Positions 54,180 to 63,928 are shown, counted from the first letter of the stretch. The stretch is DNA of 64,000 bases from Chlorobium sp. (GCA_005862225.1 SZXV01000010.1:268417-332416), one strand, 5' to 3'. The notes: generated from the letters alone by a model not told the origin. Program-made: numbers and translations.

Positions 54180-55243
54180 GAACGGATATCTTTAAGAGAA
54201 AGAAGTGAACCATGTTTGATATCATGAGAGGCCTTCACCCCTAAAATCTGCTCTATTATAATCGGTGGAAGACCACCACCAGGTCGACGAAGCCCTATAT
54301 TTATCAGGTCAAAGCATTCCCCTTCAATTATATCACGTAATGCAACAACACTTCGACGCGCCAATTTACGCATATCTTGTTCTGCTTTTGTAGGCCTCAC
54401 CAATGAACTTCCAAGCATCATATCTGCTTGGCGGATGGCCGTTATCCATTTAGCAAGACCTGCAGGGTTTTCGGCAAACCAGTGGTCTGGGCCTGGCAGA
54501 TTATGATCCAAGGTAAAATGTTTTTCAAAAATACGTGCTCCCAAGGCAACGGCAAGAGTAGCCGCCAGTGAACTCTCGGTGTGATCGGAGAAACCTATCA
54601 GCAAACCCGGAAAAGCTTGTTGCAGCGTGGTCAATTTTTTGATATTGACATCTTGTGGTGGTGTGGGATACTGCGATGTACAGAGCAATAATGCTGCGGG
54701 ATAACCATCAAACCAGCCAAGGATTTCGAGTGCCTGGTAAACCTCCGCTAAATCGCTCATACCACAGGAGACAATAATCGGTAACCCTGTCTCTGCATAG
54801 CTCTTTAATAACGGCAGGTTAGTGAAATCGTCAGAGCCCACTTTAATTGCGGGCACACCTATCTGCAACAGCAAATCAAGATCGGTTCGGTTCTGCGGGG
54901 TTGAAAAAAAGGTAATTCCAATCGCCTCGCAGTAAGCCTTAATTTCAAACCAATGCTCCGCTGAAAACTCATAACGGCGAAACATTTCAAGCATTGATTC
55001 TGTTACGGACAGCCCCTGTGATTGATAGGTAAAGGTCTGTTCCGGGTCGCCACAGAACTCCTCAGCTTTGAAGGTCTGGAACTTGACTGCGTCTGCTCCG
55101 GCCTCTTTTGCCACATCAATCATACGCATGGCAAGGGCGAGATCGCCATTGTGGTTGATACCGACTTCGGCTATACAGTAGGGGGGGGCATCAGTACCAA
55201 TACTTCGTCCTGCGATATAAAAGGGTCTTGTTTGATGGGCCAT
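54176..55243 (-). CDS. pseI: NeuB-family nonulosonic acid synthase (PseI type)
   Basis: 355 residues. The barrel has CIAEVGINHNGDLALAMRMIDVAKEAGADAVKFQ, FFSTPQNRTDLDLL, VPAIKVGSDDFTNLPLL and GFSDHTESSLAATLAVALGARIFEKHFTLD; the C-terminal SAF antifreeze-like domain (~290-355) has RSVVALRDIIEGE. It condenses a six-carbon diacetamido sugar with phosphoenolpyruvate. PseG next to it makes the pseudaminic branch most likely; legionaminic synthase cannot be ruled out by eye. Confidence 0.9.
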   Translation of the reverse strand: MAHQTRPFYIAGRSIGTDAPPYCIAEVGINHNGDLALAMRMIDVAKEAGADAVKFQTFKAEEFCGDPEQTFTYQSQGLSVTESMLEMFRRYEFSAEHWFEIKAYCEAIGITFFSTPQNRTDLDLLLQIGVPAIKVGSDDFTNLPLLKSYAETGLPIIVSCGMSDLAEVYQALEILGWFDGYPAALLLCTSQYPTPPQDVNIKKLTTLQQAFPGLLIGFSDHTESSLAATLAVALGARIFEKHFTLDHNLPGPDHWFAENPAGLAKWITAIRQADMMLGSSLVRPTKAEQDMRKLARRSVVALRDIIEGECFDLINIGLRRPGGGLPPIIIEQILGVKASHDIKHGSLLSLKDIRS

Positions 55244-55263
55244 GCTGTTAGCTCAATGTTGCT

Positions 55264-56346
55264 CTACTTTGTTGGTAACTGATTAGAAAAAAGCATTGCG
55301 GCTACCCGCTCAGCTCCATTCGCGTCAACAAGCCTGAAGGCTTTTTCAGACATCTCTGCAAGGTGCTGGCTGTTGATGTTCTTCAGTGCTTTCTCGTAAT
55401 CAGAGGGTTGCAAGCCCGTGTTCCAGCCAAGATTATCTATGATTCCTGCCTGGTCAAGTGCATGGGCAATTGGAGCCTGGTTCTCAGCGAGTATTGTGAC
55501 CAGTGCAGGGAGACCAAGAGCACACCGTTCCCAGTTGCTTGAGCCTCCCCCGCCGATAACAAGATCGGCCTCTGCGATGAGCTTTGGCATGTAATTCACC
55601 TGACAGTGATATTCCCAGTTTAGCTCGCGGCACTTTTTAATGATTTCCGGATTGTCCGGGTTTGACTGGCCTACAACTACATCAACACGCTTAGCTTGAC
55701 CAAAGAGTTCAACCCCCTTCATCGCTTTGAGCGTTTCGCCTTGGTCATTGCCAGCAGTAAAAAAAACAAGCACTCTTTTTACCTGATGATTGCGCGGCTT
55801 GAGTTGCTGGCGTATCAAACGGAATTCTTTACGAAGAAGAGTGTAGTGTGGACCAAGCAGAAGTTTGCATGTTTCAGGCACAAACTGAGGATAGAGTTGT
55901 GCACCGTCTGGTGAATAGTTTTGGTCAAGCAGAAAATCGCAATCGTGACGACGGTTAGGAAAATCGTCGAGAACTATCAACTGTTTGACATGCGGACGTA
56001 TCTGCTGTTCCCACTCAATACCGAGACTGTAATGATCAACTACGAGCCAATCGGGCATTTCCTTGTTGAGCGCGTTAATCGACTCTTTTGCATCCTGCTG
56101 CTGTGATGCACAAGAACATATCGTGGAGTCTGCGCTTCCTGATGTCTCAGTTCTAATAAAAGCTGGGATCACGGTGACATGAAAAGCTTTTTGCCTTAAA
56201 AGGTTAATGAGATTCCCCTTATGGTTGCGGCAAATAAAATGGAGCTGTACGCCACGTTCATGAAGGGCTTCTGCAAGGGTCAGACAACGTATAAGGTGAC
56301 CTGACCCCATACATACAGAAGAATCGACGCGGAAAACGACCTTCAT
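55264..56346 (-). CDS. pseG: UDP-2,4-diacetamido-2,4,6-trideoxy-altropyranose hydrolase
   Basis: 360 residues, GT-B fold. N-terminal VVFRVDSSVCMGSGHLIRCLTLAEAL holds His17, the catalytic position of PseG; VVDHYSLGIEWEQQIRP, LLLGPHYTLLRKEF and ADLVIGGGGSSNWERCALGLP are typical. It releases UDP to give the free diacetamido altrose for PseI. The gap to pseI is 20 bases; it overlaps the deacetylase gene by four. Confidence 0.92.
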   Translation of the reverse strand: MKVVFRVDSSVCMGSGHLIRCLTLAEALHERGVQLHFICRNHKGNLINLLRQKAFHVTVIPAFIRTETSGSADSTICSCASQQQDAKESINALNKEMPDWLVVDHYSLGIEWEQQIRPHVKQLIVLDDFPNRRHDCDFLLDQNYSPDGAQLYPQFVPETCKLLLGPHYTLLRKEFRLIRQQLKPRNHQVKRVLVFFTAGNDQGETLKAMKGVELFGQAKRVDVVVGQSNPDNPEIIKKCRELNWEYHCQVNYMPKLIAEADLVIGGGGSSNWERCALGLPALVTILAENQAPIAHALDQAGIIDNLGWNTGLQPSDYEKALKNINSQHLAEMSEKAFRLVDANGAERVAAMLFSNQLPTK

Positions 56347-57035
56347 GCGAGTTGCCGTCCTAATATAAATGCTTCTGCGGCATCAACACCTACTGTTGCT
56401 CCGCGCCAATGTGCCAGATGCTCAACACCTTGCCTTGAACGCGGATGAGGCCAATCGCGCAGTTCTGCTGCGTAGGCTTCCAGGGCTGCCATCTTGCGAT
56501 TGAGTGTTGCTGATATATCGACAAACCAGTTAGGCGTAAATGGAGGCGCACTGCCTGTAAGTTGCCATTCTGTGCTGGAAGGTACTTCAAAACTTAATAG
56601 CGTTTTTACTGGATAACCATTCTGCGGGCGACACGCCGTTACAACAGCTTCGTGCACTCTGCGATGATCAACATTAAGGTCTCCGGCATGATGAGTGAAA
56701 ACTGTATCGACCTGGTGCTCAGTAATTAAAGATTCTACAGCTTTAGTAATGTCAAGAAGTGCTACTGTGTCCATCCGGTTATCAGGGAAATCTCCAAATG
56801 AGAGCGATTTAACACCTAAAAGAGTGCAAGCCTTTTGCGCTGCAGTGCGACGAATTTGCAGCTTTTCTTGAAGTATTGTTTGTTCATCTGATCTTGAAAA
56901 GATCCCGTCAGCGAGAAATGCCACATGAATGATTACGCCTTCGTCTGCCAGTTTGGCTATAGTGCCTCCACAACCGAGAACTTCATCATCGGGATGAGCG
57001 GCGAGGACGAGAATCGATTGCAACTTAAAATTCAT
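56343..57035 (-). CDS. PIG-L family deacetylase
   Basis: 230 residues. Zinc site AAHPDDEVLGCGGTIAKL (His14, Asp17) with THHAGDLNVDHRRVHEAVVTA downstream. The family removes N-acetyl groups from GlcNAc-type substrates. In a nonulosonate operon it could deacetylate the sugar or the final acid so that another acyl group can be added. 103 bases without a gene precede it. Confidence 0.9.
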   Translation of the reverse strand: MNFKLQSILVLAAHPDDEVLGCGGTIAKLADEGVIIHVAFLADGIFSRSDEQTILQEKLQIRRTAAQKACTLLGVKSLSFGDFPDNRMDTVALLDITKAVESLITEHQVDTVFTHHAGDLNVDHRRVHEAVVTACRPQNGYPVKTLLSFEVPSSTEWQLTGSAPPFTPNWFVDISATLNRKMAALEAYAAELRDWPHPRSRQGVEHLAHWRGATVGVDAAEAFILGRQLA

Positions 57036-57138
57036 TTCAAAATTCAGTTTTCCAAAAAAATATCATTTGTTTTATTATTTCTTCGCTACACGATTGAGTC
57101 ACGTGTCACCAATTCAGGCGACCTTGAATCAAACTGAT

Positions 57139-57939
57139 TTACCAGCAAGTCCAACCACCGTCAACAATAATATTTGCACCAGTTACAAATGACGAGGCAG
57201 AGGATGCTAGAAAAAGTATCGCTCCCTTTATTTCATCTGATTGAGCAATACGACCCAGAGGAACTTTATGCGCAAGTTTATTGATAAAATCGGGATTGCT
57301 TGCTTGTACTAAATCAGATGGAAATGGACCCGGTGAAACAGAGTTAACACGAATACCTTCAGGTCCAAACTCACATGCAGCATAACGAGACCACTGCAAG
57401 AGTGCAGCTTTTGCCGCACCATAGAAAGGTGGATTGACATCTTTAGCAGACTCATAAATACTTTGGTTCGGGCTTACCATCCCATACATTGATGATAAAT
57501 TGATGACTGATGCATCACCATTATTTTGAACTGCTTTTCTCAAAAACGGCAGGGCCGCTTTAAAAAGATTGTGTGCAGCAATTACTGTGACCTCATAACT
57601 ATCTGCAAAGTTTTCTGACATTGAGATTTCAATTTTTCCAGAACTACCAAAATACGCATTATTAATCAGTACATCTATAGATAACCTCTTATAGCTCGAA
57701 AAAAAAGCACGAATAGCATGCTCATCTGTTACATCAAAGACGGCTGGTTCTGCCGAGTTCCCTGAAGCTACCAAACTTTTTACTAATGAAACACTTTTAC
57801 CCTCAGTGCGAGAATTAACTAAAACATGGGCGCCAGCTTCAGCAAGCACATAAGCCATCACAGAACCAAGATGACCCGTAGCACCAGTAATAAGTGCAAT
57901 TTTTCCTTTCATGGAAAAGATCTGAACTCCTTTTTTCAT
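57139..57939 (-). CDS. Short-chain dehydrogenase/reductase
   Basis: 266 residues, classical SDR: GKIALITGATGHLGSVMAYVLAEAGAHVLVNSR, INLSSMYG (Ser), PPFYGAAKAALLQWSRY (Tyr-xxx-Lys), FVTGANIIVDGGWTCW at the end. In similar clusters such enzymes accompany SpsF-like cytidylyltransferases and modify the nonulosonic acid. The substrate is unproven. Overlaps the fusion gene by four bases. Confidence 0.9.
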   Translation of the reverse strand: MKKGVQIFSMKGKIALITGATGHLGSVMAYVLAEAGAHVLVNSRTEGKSVSLVKSLVASGNSAEPAVFDVTDEHAIRAFFSSYKRLSIDVLINNAYFGSSGKIEISMSENFADSYEVTVIAAHNLFKAALPFLRKAVQNNGDASVINLSSMYGMVSPNQSIYESAKDVNPPFYGAAKAALLQWSRYAACEFGPEGIRVNSVSPGPFPSDLVQASNPDFINKLAHKVPLGRIAQSDEIKGAILFLASSASSFVTGANIIVDGGWTCW

Positions 57940-59567
57940 GTATTTTCTTTTATCCAGAATGCTGGATTTAATGTTGTATTATTCAATTTTGGTCGTGTAT
58001 TTTGTATCGCTTGAACTTCAACATTGCTTAGTTTTTTTTTTGTAAAATGATTGATATTCTCTTTAAGTTGGGCCATGTTTTCCATACCAACAACAATACC
58101 ATCAACCCATGGCAAAGAGTTTACATAACTAATACATAGGTCCGTCACATTAGATCTCTGACAACTGTTAACTTGATTTTTCAACCAGTTTTTCACATGA
58201 ATGGGATTTTCTACATTGGCCCGATGCCAATGATCGTCAACCTTACTAGGCAACAATCCTTGCAAAAGTGCGCTCCGCACATGAACAATCAACTTACGAG
58301 ACGCTTTGGCTGCTACAACTTTAGGAATAATAGAATCCCATCGCCAGTCCAAAAGATTACATGGTAGCTGTATATAATGAATTTCGGAATAACTCAATGC
58401 CATTAACAGTTCTTCTGGATTTTGCACAGAAGTACCTAGTTCACCAATCACTCCATAAGATTGAAGCTTCAAAAGTCTTTGTAATACAGCATCATTCCAA
58501 GCAGACAGATGAGTATTCCGATGAAGCATTAACACATCAATTTTTTGTACTCGCAAGGCTGAACAGGATTTGAAAACACTTGCATCAACAAAAGCATGTA
58601 CTGATGAAGTAGATGCATTAAAGGGACAGTCTACCATAGGAGATAATTTAGTAATGATTTTAGTTCTACCTCGCCAACCATTAATTAATGACTGACCGAT
58701 AACATCTTCACTACTACCATAAGCACGTGCGGTATCAAGATAAGCAACACCATTAATTATCGCAGCCTTGAGTAATTCCTGGCTCTGTATTTGATCAGGC
58801 TGGCCGGTCTTATTTGCAATTCCGTATTGTTCTCCTAACTGCGCAGTCCCAAAAACAAGCTTTGAAACAGAGGAACTGGTTATTGGCTGGAAAGGAGCTT
58901 TTTCAAGTCTTTTTAACAAATCAAATGATGATTCATTAACTGGATCAAGAACATCAGAAAAAACTTTTTGAATACTGATATAATCATCAAAACAATCAAT
59001 TGTACAACGAAAATGACCTTTTTTTAAATGTTTGTATTGCTGAAAATATGTGGCACCAAATTTCCTAACAATATAGGGAGTAACATGTTCAATATCATAT
59101 TTACTGTTAGTCTTTTTTGCTGCTTCGCGCAAATGAACAAGTCGGGTAATTTCTACACTCATACCATAAGGCAACCCAGAATGTTCGCCATTACAGCATA
59201 AATAGTGAAGTTGTTTACCCACAAAATAATTTTCATTTTCATCAAGTAGTTCACCATCAGGAAAAACATTGTCTGCGGTAAGTCGGATAATAATGCTCTC
59301 ATCATCATAGGCAGATAAAGCGCTTACAAATCGATCAAGAGTATTTTCAAGGCTACCACGAAAACATGACAAGCTATAACTCGAAAGTAGCGCTGCCAAT
59401 CCGTCATCAGAGGGATCAGATGATGTTACAACAATAACTGAACGCCCTTTATTTGCTGCTCGCTTAGCCGCCAACACAACTAACGGAATTTCTTTTATTG
59501 GTAGTAAAACCTTTCCTGGAAGTCTTGAAGAATTTGTCCGTGCTTGAAGAACAACAATACTATTCAT
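57936..59567 (-). CDS. Cytidylyltransferase (SpsF/PseF-like) fused to aldo/keto reductase
   Basis: 543 residues. Residues 1-~235 form a CMP-sugar synthetase-like domain (VVLQARTNSSRLPGKVLLPIKEIPLV, RLTADNVFPDGELLDE, KYDIEHVTPYIVRKF). Residues ~240-530 are an aldo/keto reductase (KLVFGTAQLGEQYGIANKTG, YLDTARAYGSSEDVIGQSL, VQKIDVLMLHRN, GIVVGMENMAQLKENI). The N-domain should activate the acid as CMP-sugar; the reductase may adjust its carbon skeleton. Related two-gene sets are known to me as separate genes, so the fusion is worth noting. Confidence 0.88.
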   Translation of the reverse strand: MNSIVVLQARTNSSRLPGKVLLPIKEIPLVVLAAKRAANKGRSVIVVTSSDPSDDGLAALLSSYSLSCFRGSLENTLDRFVSALSAYDDESIIIRLTADNVFPDGELLDENENYFVGKQLHYLCCNGEHSGLPYGMSVEITRLVHLREAAKKTNSKYDIEHVTPYIVRKFGATYFQQYKHLKKGHFRCTIDCFDDYISIQKVFSDVLDPVNESSFDLLKRLEKAPFQPITSSSVSKLVFGTAQLGEQYGIANKTGQPDQIQSQELLKAAIINGVAYLDTARAYGSSEDVIGQSLINGWRGRTKIITKLSPMVDCPFNASTSSVHAFVDASVFKSCSALRVQKIDVLMLHRNTHLSAWNDAVLQRLLKLQSYGVIGELGTSVQNPEELLMALSYSEIHYIQLPCNLLDWRWDSIIPKVVAAKASRKLIVHVRSALLQGLLPSKVDDHWHRANVENPIHVKNWLKNQVNSCQRSNVTDLCISYVNSLPWVDGIVVGMENMAQLKENINHFTKKKLSNVEVQAIQNTRPKLNNTTLNPAFWIKENT

Positions 59568-60724
59568 AACAACGCTTTTTTAAGAGCCTCAACTACTTGA
59601 TTTTGCTGTGCTTCTGTCAAACCTGGGTGCATCGGTATGCTAATAACCTCAGAATAATACCTCTCGGCTTCAATACAGTAACCAGCTACAAATCCCATCT
59701 TCTCATAGTAAGGCTGACGATAAACGGGAATGTAATGCAAATTTACAAGTATGCCTGCATCACGCAGAACTTCGTAAACCTCGCGATGTGTTTTGTCGAT
59801 CTCACCAAGTTTCAAGCAAATTACATAAAGATGACAACTGGAATAGCTGTCAGGATGCTGCCACGGAGTCACAACGGGCAAGCTTGACAACATTTGATCA
59901 TATCTTGTTGCGATATCATGACGCTTTGTAACAAATTCGTCAAGCCGTTGCATTTGACTCAAGCCTAAGGCCGCTTGAATTTCGGTCATGCGATAGTTGT
60001 ATCCGAGAGCTATCTGCTGGTAATTCCAGAGTTCTTCCAGTGGCCTTTGATGCATATCATCTGATGTGCTTGTAATGCCATGACTGCGCAACAACCTCAT
60101 GTGCTTGGCTAATTTCTCATCATTCGTGAGCGCCATACCGCCCTCTCCGGTTGTAATAATCTTGACCGGGTGAAAACTGAAGACGGTAATGTCGCTGTAT
60201 CGGCAGTTACCGATGGGTTCATTTTTATAACGCCCCCCAATTGCATGAGACGCATCTTCAATGATTTTGAAGCCATATTGCTGACTGAGTGAATGAATAG
60301 CTTCCATATCGCAGGGTTGGCCACACAAGTGCACAGGGATCAAAACCTTGGGCAGTTTGCCTCTCTTTTCTGCTATAGAAAGTTTTTCAGAGAGTCGTTC
60401 TACACTAAGGTTGTAGGTGCATGAATCAATATCGACAAAATCAACAGTTGCACCACAATACAATGCACAGTTAGCGCTGGCCACAAAGGTAATCGGTGTT
60501 GTCCAAACAATATCGGCTTTGCCTACGCCCAAAGCTATACAAGCTATATGTAGTGCACTGGTAGCGCTATTTACAGTAACAGCATATTGAGATCCGCAAT
60601 AATGTGCAACTGTTTTTTCAAACTTAGGAACAACAGGGCCTTGCGTAAGAAAGTCAGATTGCAACACGTTAACTACAGCATCAATATCTTCCTGATTAAT
60701 ATCTTGACGACCGTAGGGTATCAT
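59564..60724 (-). CDS. pseC: UDP-4-keto-6-deoxy-HexNAc 4-aminotransferase (PseC type)
   Basis: 386 residues. MIPYGRQDINQEDIDAVVNVLQSDFLTQGP is the PseC start; PLP Lys188 lies in FSFHPVKIITTGEGGMA; LGYNYRMTEIQAALG and HYIPVYRQPYYEKMGF are typical. It aminates C-4 of the keto sugar made by a PseB-type dehydratase; none is in this operon, but the WbjB enzyme at 31.9-32.9 kb has the same product. First gene of the operon down to 51.3 kb. Confidence 0.92.
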   Translation of the reverse strand: MIPYGRQDINQEDIDAVVNVLQSDFLTQGPVVPKFEKTVAHYCGSQYAVTVNSATSALHIACIALGVGKADIVWTTPITFVASANCALYCGATVDFVDIDSCTYNLSVERLSEKLSIAEKRGKLPKVLIPVHLCGQPCDMEAIHSLSQQYGFKIIEDASHAIGGRYKNEPIGNCRYSDITVFSFHPVKIITTGEGGMALTNDEKLAKHMRLLRSHGITSTSDDMHQRPLEELWNYQQIALGYNYRMTEIQAALGLSQMQRLDEFVTKRHDIATRYDQMLSSLPVVTPWQHPDSYSSCHLYVICLKLGEIDKTHREVYEVLRDAGILVNLHYIPVYRQPYYEKMGFVAGYCIEAERYYSEVISIPMHPGLTEAQQNQVVEALKKALL

Positions 60725-60831
60725 CGGAAACTGTTTTATAATAAACGCGATTTTGTCCGAAATCGTAGAAATATAAGCGAATGAAGAGAAGAGTGTTGGT
60801 ACTGTTCTGTGCCCATGCGGAAAAAACAGAA

Positions 60832-62637
60832 TTAATTGAGAGAAAGAGGATGGGATGACCCCTCCCGTATATTGATGATTTCCTGGTATGTGCCAGTGCG
60901 CTTGATGCCGCCATCGGCCAGTTCCACGATTTGTGTGCAGTTTTTCAAGGTGGTGAGGCGGTGGGCGATGATAAGTATAGTAAGCTCATTGCCAAGGCTT
61001 TCGATGGCTTGCATTACCGCCTGTTCGGTTTCGTTATCGAGAGCGCTCGTGGCTTCGTCGAAGATGATGACATCGGCCTGCTTGTAGAGTGCGCGGGCGA
61101 TGCCAATGCGCTGGCGCTGGCCACCGGAGAGGCGGATGCCACGTTCTCCGACGTAGGTTTGATACTTTTTTGGCCAGCTTTCAATGATATCAGCAATCTG
61201 TGCCTGACGGGAGGCTTGCTTGACCTGGTTGTGGTCGATCTTTCCTTTTGGTACACCAAAGGCGATGTTCTCTTCAAGGGTGCTGTCGGAGAGAAAGATG
61301 GCTTGCGGGACGTGGGCAATATGCGCCTGCCATGCACGGTTGTTGCCTGCAGCTAAAGGTTGTGCGTCAATCTCGATAACACCCTCTGTGGGTTGCAGAA
61401 GCCCCATAATGATGTCGAGCAGCGTGCTTTTGCCACTGCCGGTGACGCCGATGAAACCAATCCTGCTCCCTTTGGGTATCGTGAAGTTAAGGTTGCTGAG
61501 CACCAGAGGCGTTTGCTCGGTGTAACGAAAGGAGAGGTTGTTCAGTGCAATCTGGTGGCTAAACGGCAGAGGCTTGGCGGGTGGGTGATCGACATAATCG
61601 GGCAGAGGCTGGTCAAGCAGTTCGAGGGTATCGCGCAACGAAACCTGCCCTACTTGTATAGCTGACCAGGCCGCGTAACTCCCTTGCAAGACTGGAAGCA
61701 ACCGCTGTGCACCAAGTGCCAATGCCCCGAGCACAGGAATTGCTTTGGCGATGCCGTCGGGTTGGTGCGCAAGTGCATAAGCCAGTGCAGCGATAAGCAC
61801 CATACCGAGTGCCTCAATGCCAAATCGTGGGCTGGCACCGATAAAAGAGCTGTTTCCCTGCGCTTTTCGCAAAGAGTGATCCGCGTTTCGATAAATCTGG
61901 CAGTAGGCACCCTGGCTGCCATCGATCAGCACGTCACGTATACCACCCAAACCCTCCTGCAATGATTTGATGACCTGTGTGGATTCACGGGCGATGCACT
62001 GGCTGTTGATCAACTGCTGGTTTTGTGTAAGCTTGACAATACCTGCATAAATAAGGCCGAATCCTCCAAAGGCGGCCAATGCAATAAAGAGGTCGACCGA
62101 CAAGAGTGCAAGAAGAATGGCAATCAACATGATGCTGGAGCTGATGAGGGTCAAAAGCGGCACAATGATGCTGTATATGACGCCATTGGCTTTTGTTGAG
62201 ATGCCGTTGATCACCTCACTGCTATTACGGGCAACATGCACTGCGTAAGGCTGATAAAGTGTACGGCGATAAATGCTGATGCTGAGGTCGGCTCCTGTTG
62301 CAAATGAGAGGCGTGTGCTCGCCCAGAGGAGCAGAAGCCGCATGGCACCGGAGAGGAGTGCTGCAATGCCGAAGATGATAGTGAGCGGTAGCAGGAGGTG
62401 GCTGGCACTGCTTATTCCTGCTGCCCTGATGAATGGCTTGGCTGCGGGAAGCTGGAAAATCCTTTCCGGGTCAGTCAGGACAGCAAGAAAAGGAAGCACT
62501 GCACCTATACTGAGGATTTCGGCAAATGATGCGCCGACCATCAAAAGAAGAAGCAGGATAAATTGTCCCCTGCGTCGTGGGTTGATGTGGTGCCAGAGGC
62601 GTTTGAGAAGCGTTATTATTGACTGTATTGCTTTCAC
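60832..62637 (-). CDS. ABC transporter/flippase, PglK/MsbA-like half transporter
   Basis: 601 residues from a GTG. The N-terminal ~320 residues hold about six helices (GQFILLLLLMVGASFAEIL, LTIIFGIAALLSGAMRLLLLW, TLISSSIMLIAILLALLSVDLFIALAAFGGFG). The C-terminal ATPase has Walker A GVTGSGKST, signature LSGGQRQRIGIARALY, Walker B VIIFDEATSALD and an H-loop IIAHRLTTL. Position and plan suggest export of lipid-linked glycan. The start overlaps the small ORF stop (GTGA). Confidence 0.88.
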   Translation of the reverse strand: MKAIQSIITLLKRLWHHINPRRRGQFILLLLLMVGASFAEILSIGAVLPFLAVLTDPERIFQLPAAKPFIRAAGISSASHLLLPLTIIFGIAALLSGAMRLLLLWASTRLSFATGADLSISIYRRTLYQPYAVHVARNSSEVINGISTKANGVIYSIIVPLLTLISSSIMLIAILLALLSVDLFIALAAFGGFGLIYAGIVKLTQNQQLINSQCIARESTQVIKSLQEGLGGIRDVLIDGSQGAYCQIYRNADHSLRKAQGNSSFIGASPRFGIEALGMVLIAALAYALAHQPDGIAKAIPVLGALALGAQRLLPVLQGSYAAWSAIQVGQVSLRDTLELLDQPLPDYVDHPPAKPLPFSHQIALNNLSFRYTEQTPLVLSNLNFTIPKGSRIGFIGVTGSGKSTLLDIIMGLLQPTEGVIEIDAQPLAAGNNRAWQAHIAHVPQAIFLSDSTLEENIAFGVPKGKIDHNQVKQASRQAQIADIIESWPKKYQTYVGERGIRLSGGQRQRIGIARALYKQADVIIFDEATSALDNETEQAVMQAIESLGNELTILIIAHRLTTLKNCTQIVELADGGIKRTGTYQEIINIREGSSHPLSLN

Positions 62638-62819
62638 CCGAGTCCCAGAATAGCTTTTATTGTCTCAGGCGAATGCGTATCGGTAACGCTGTGGGTATAG
62701 ATGCCGTTTTTTTTGAAATACATAGCATTGGCTTTTACTCTGCCGCCATACTGGCCATTGATGCTGCCGAGTTTGCCCTGAAACTGGCAATCAACGGAAG
62801 TGTTTTTTAGGGATCTCAA
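62634..62819 (-). CDS. Small ORF upstream of the flippase gene
   Basis: 61 residues. No family recognised. The C-terminal half (KKNGIYTHSVTDTHSPETIKAIL) is protein-like, and the stop TGA overlaps the GTG of the flippase gene as in a coupled operon. It could be a real small protein or the tail of a lost gene. Confidence 0.35.
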   Translation of the reverse strand: MRSLKNTSVDCQFQGKLGSINGQYGGRVKANAMYFKKNGIYTHSVTDTHSPETIKAILGLG

Positions 62820-62854
62820 TCATCAAACGATGGGATCTGTGTTGCTAACCGATA

Positions 62855-63883
62855 TCAATACTTTTTCCTGACCGGAGACACCGGATCATATTTCAGAAAG
62901 AAATAGATGATGGCGTACACAATAAAACTGGAAAACCATGCTGCAACCAAAACATCTGTACGATTGTAATGCCAGACGGCCATTCCTGAAGCCAGTGCAG
63001 CATACCCCCAGCAGAACGGAGCGACAAGACTGCTACGCAAATACTGTGGCAATTGACTAAAATAAATACGAATAACCTTTATTTTAAAAAGACTGTGCAG
63101 ATGCTCTCTGTCTGGCTGACCAACCGACACCTTGATGAAGGCACGGCGCAACATGGTAAAAAGAGCCTCATTAATGGGATAGGCACACACAAGCAGTGAT
63201 GCCCATACTGACACCTCCGGATTGCGCATAGGCAGCATCACCGCTATCCATGCAAGAAAGAAACCCATAAGGTATGCTCCACCATCTCCCATAAATATTT
63301 TGCCAAACGGAAAATTAAAGACCAGAAACCCGCCAAGCACAACAATCAGCATAAGACACAACTGACTCAGGAGTACGTCACCAGCTTCCATTGCAATAAG
63401 CCCAAATGCAAAGAAAAGAATCATCAAGGTGCCGGAAGCCAGTCCGTTAAAGCCGTCAATCATGTTGATGGCATTGGTAAGCCCGGCTACAGCAAATGCC
63501 GTAAAGGCAACTGAGACATAAAGATGTGCAAGGAGACTATCGACACCCCATATCTCAAGGTGCATCAGATGGTAACCGGTAAACCACCATCCAAGAAAAC
63601 CACTGACTATTGTGGCAACAAGTCGCAGTGTGGGACTCACCCGTTTAGAAATGTCTTCTGCAAAACCTGCCGCAAATGAGGGTAACACGGCAAGCAACAT
63701 TGGAGCAAGAAGATTTCCCAAAAGTTGTGCAGAAAAAACAGAGGGCACAACAAGGGAAAAATACATTGCTACTCCACCAATACGGGGAGTTAAATCTGTA
63801 TGAAACTTTTGTGGGCCTTCATCAGAGTCATGCGAATGCTTCCCGTGGAATTTCTGACTGATAACCAGCAAATAGGTAAACAC
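62855..63883 (-). CDS. WecA-like undecaprenyl-phosphate sugar-1-phosphate transferase
   Basis: 342 residues from a GTG, with about ten helices. Family marks are KFHTDLTPRIGGVAMYFSLV, the DDxxD-like AGFAEDISKRVSPTLRL, AINMIDGFNGLASG, FPFGKIFMGDGGAYLMGFF and the cytosolic PDREHLHSL. It loads the first sugar phosphate onto the lipid carrier. The GTG start cuts through the first helix: the frame is open upstream (VTQAVVISGVASL) but meets a stop behind a run of 11 T. One more T would join a TTG at 63951 with GGA upstream (MSKKFFFFDLVTQAVV), giving the usual N-terminus. The true start is thus uncertain. Confidence 0.88.
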   Translation of the reverse strand: MFTYLLVISQKFHGKHSHDSDEGPQKFHTDLTPRIGGVAMYFSLVVPSVFSAQLLGNLLAPMLLAVLPSFAAGFAEDISKRVSPTLRLVATIVSGFLGWWFTGYHLMHLEIWGVDSLLAHLYVSVAFTAFAVAGLTNAINMIDGFNGLASGTLMILFFAFGLIAMEAGDVLLSQLCLMLIVVLGGFLVFNFPFGKIFMGDGGAYLMGFFLAWIAVMLPMRNPEVSVWASLLVCAYPINEALFTMLRRAFIKVSVGQPDREHLHSLFKIKVIRIYFSQLPQYLRSSLVAPFCWGYAALASGMAVWHYNRTDVLVAAWFSSFIVYAIIYFFLKYDPVSPVRKKY

Positions 63884-63928
63884 AAGAGAAGCAACTCCGG
63901 AAATTACAACCGCTTGTGTAACTAAATC

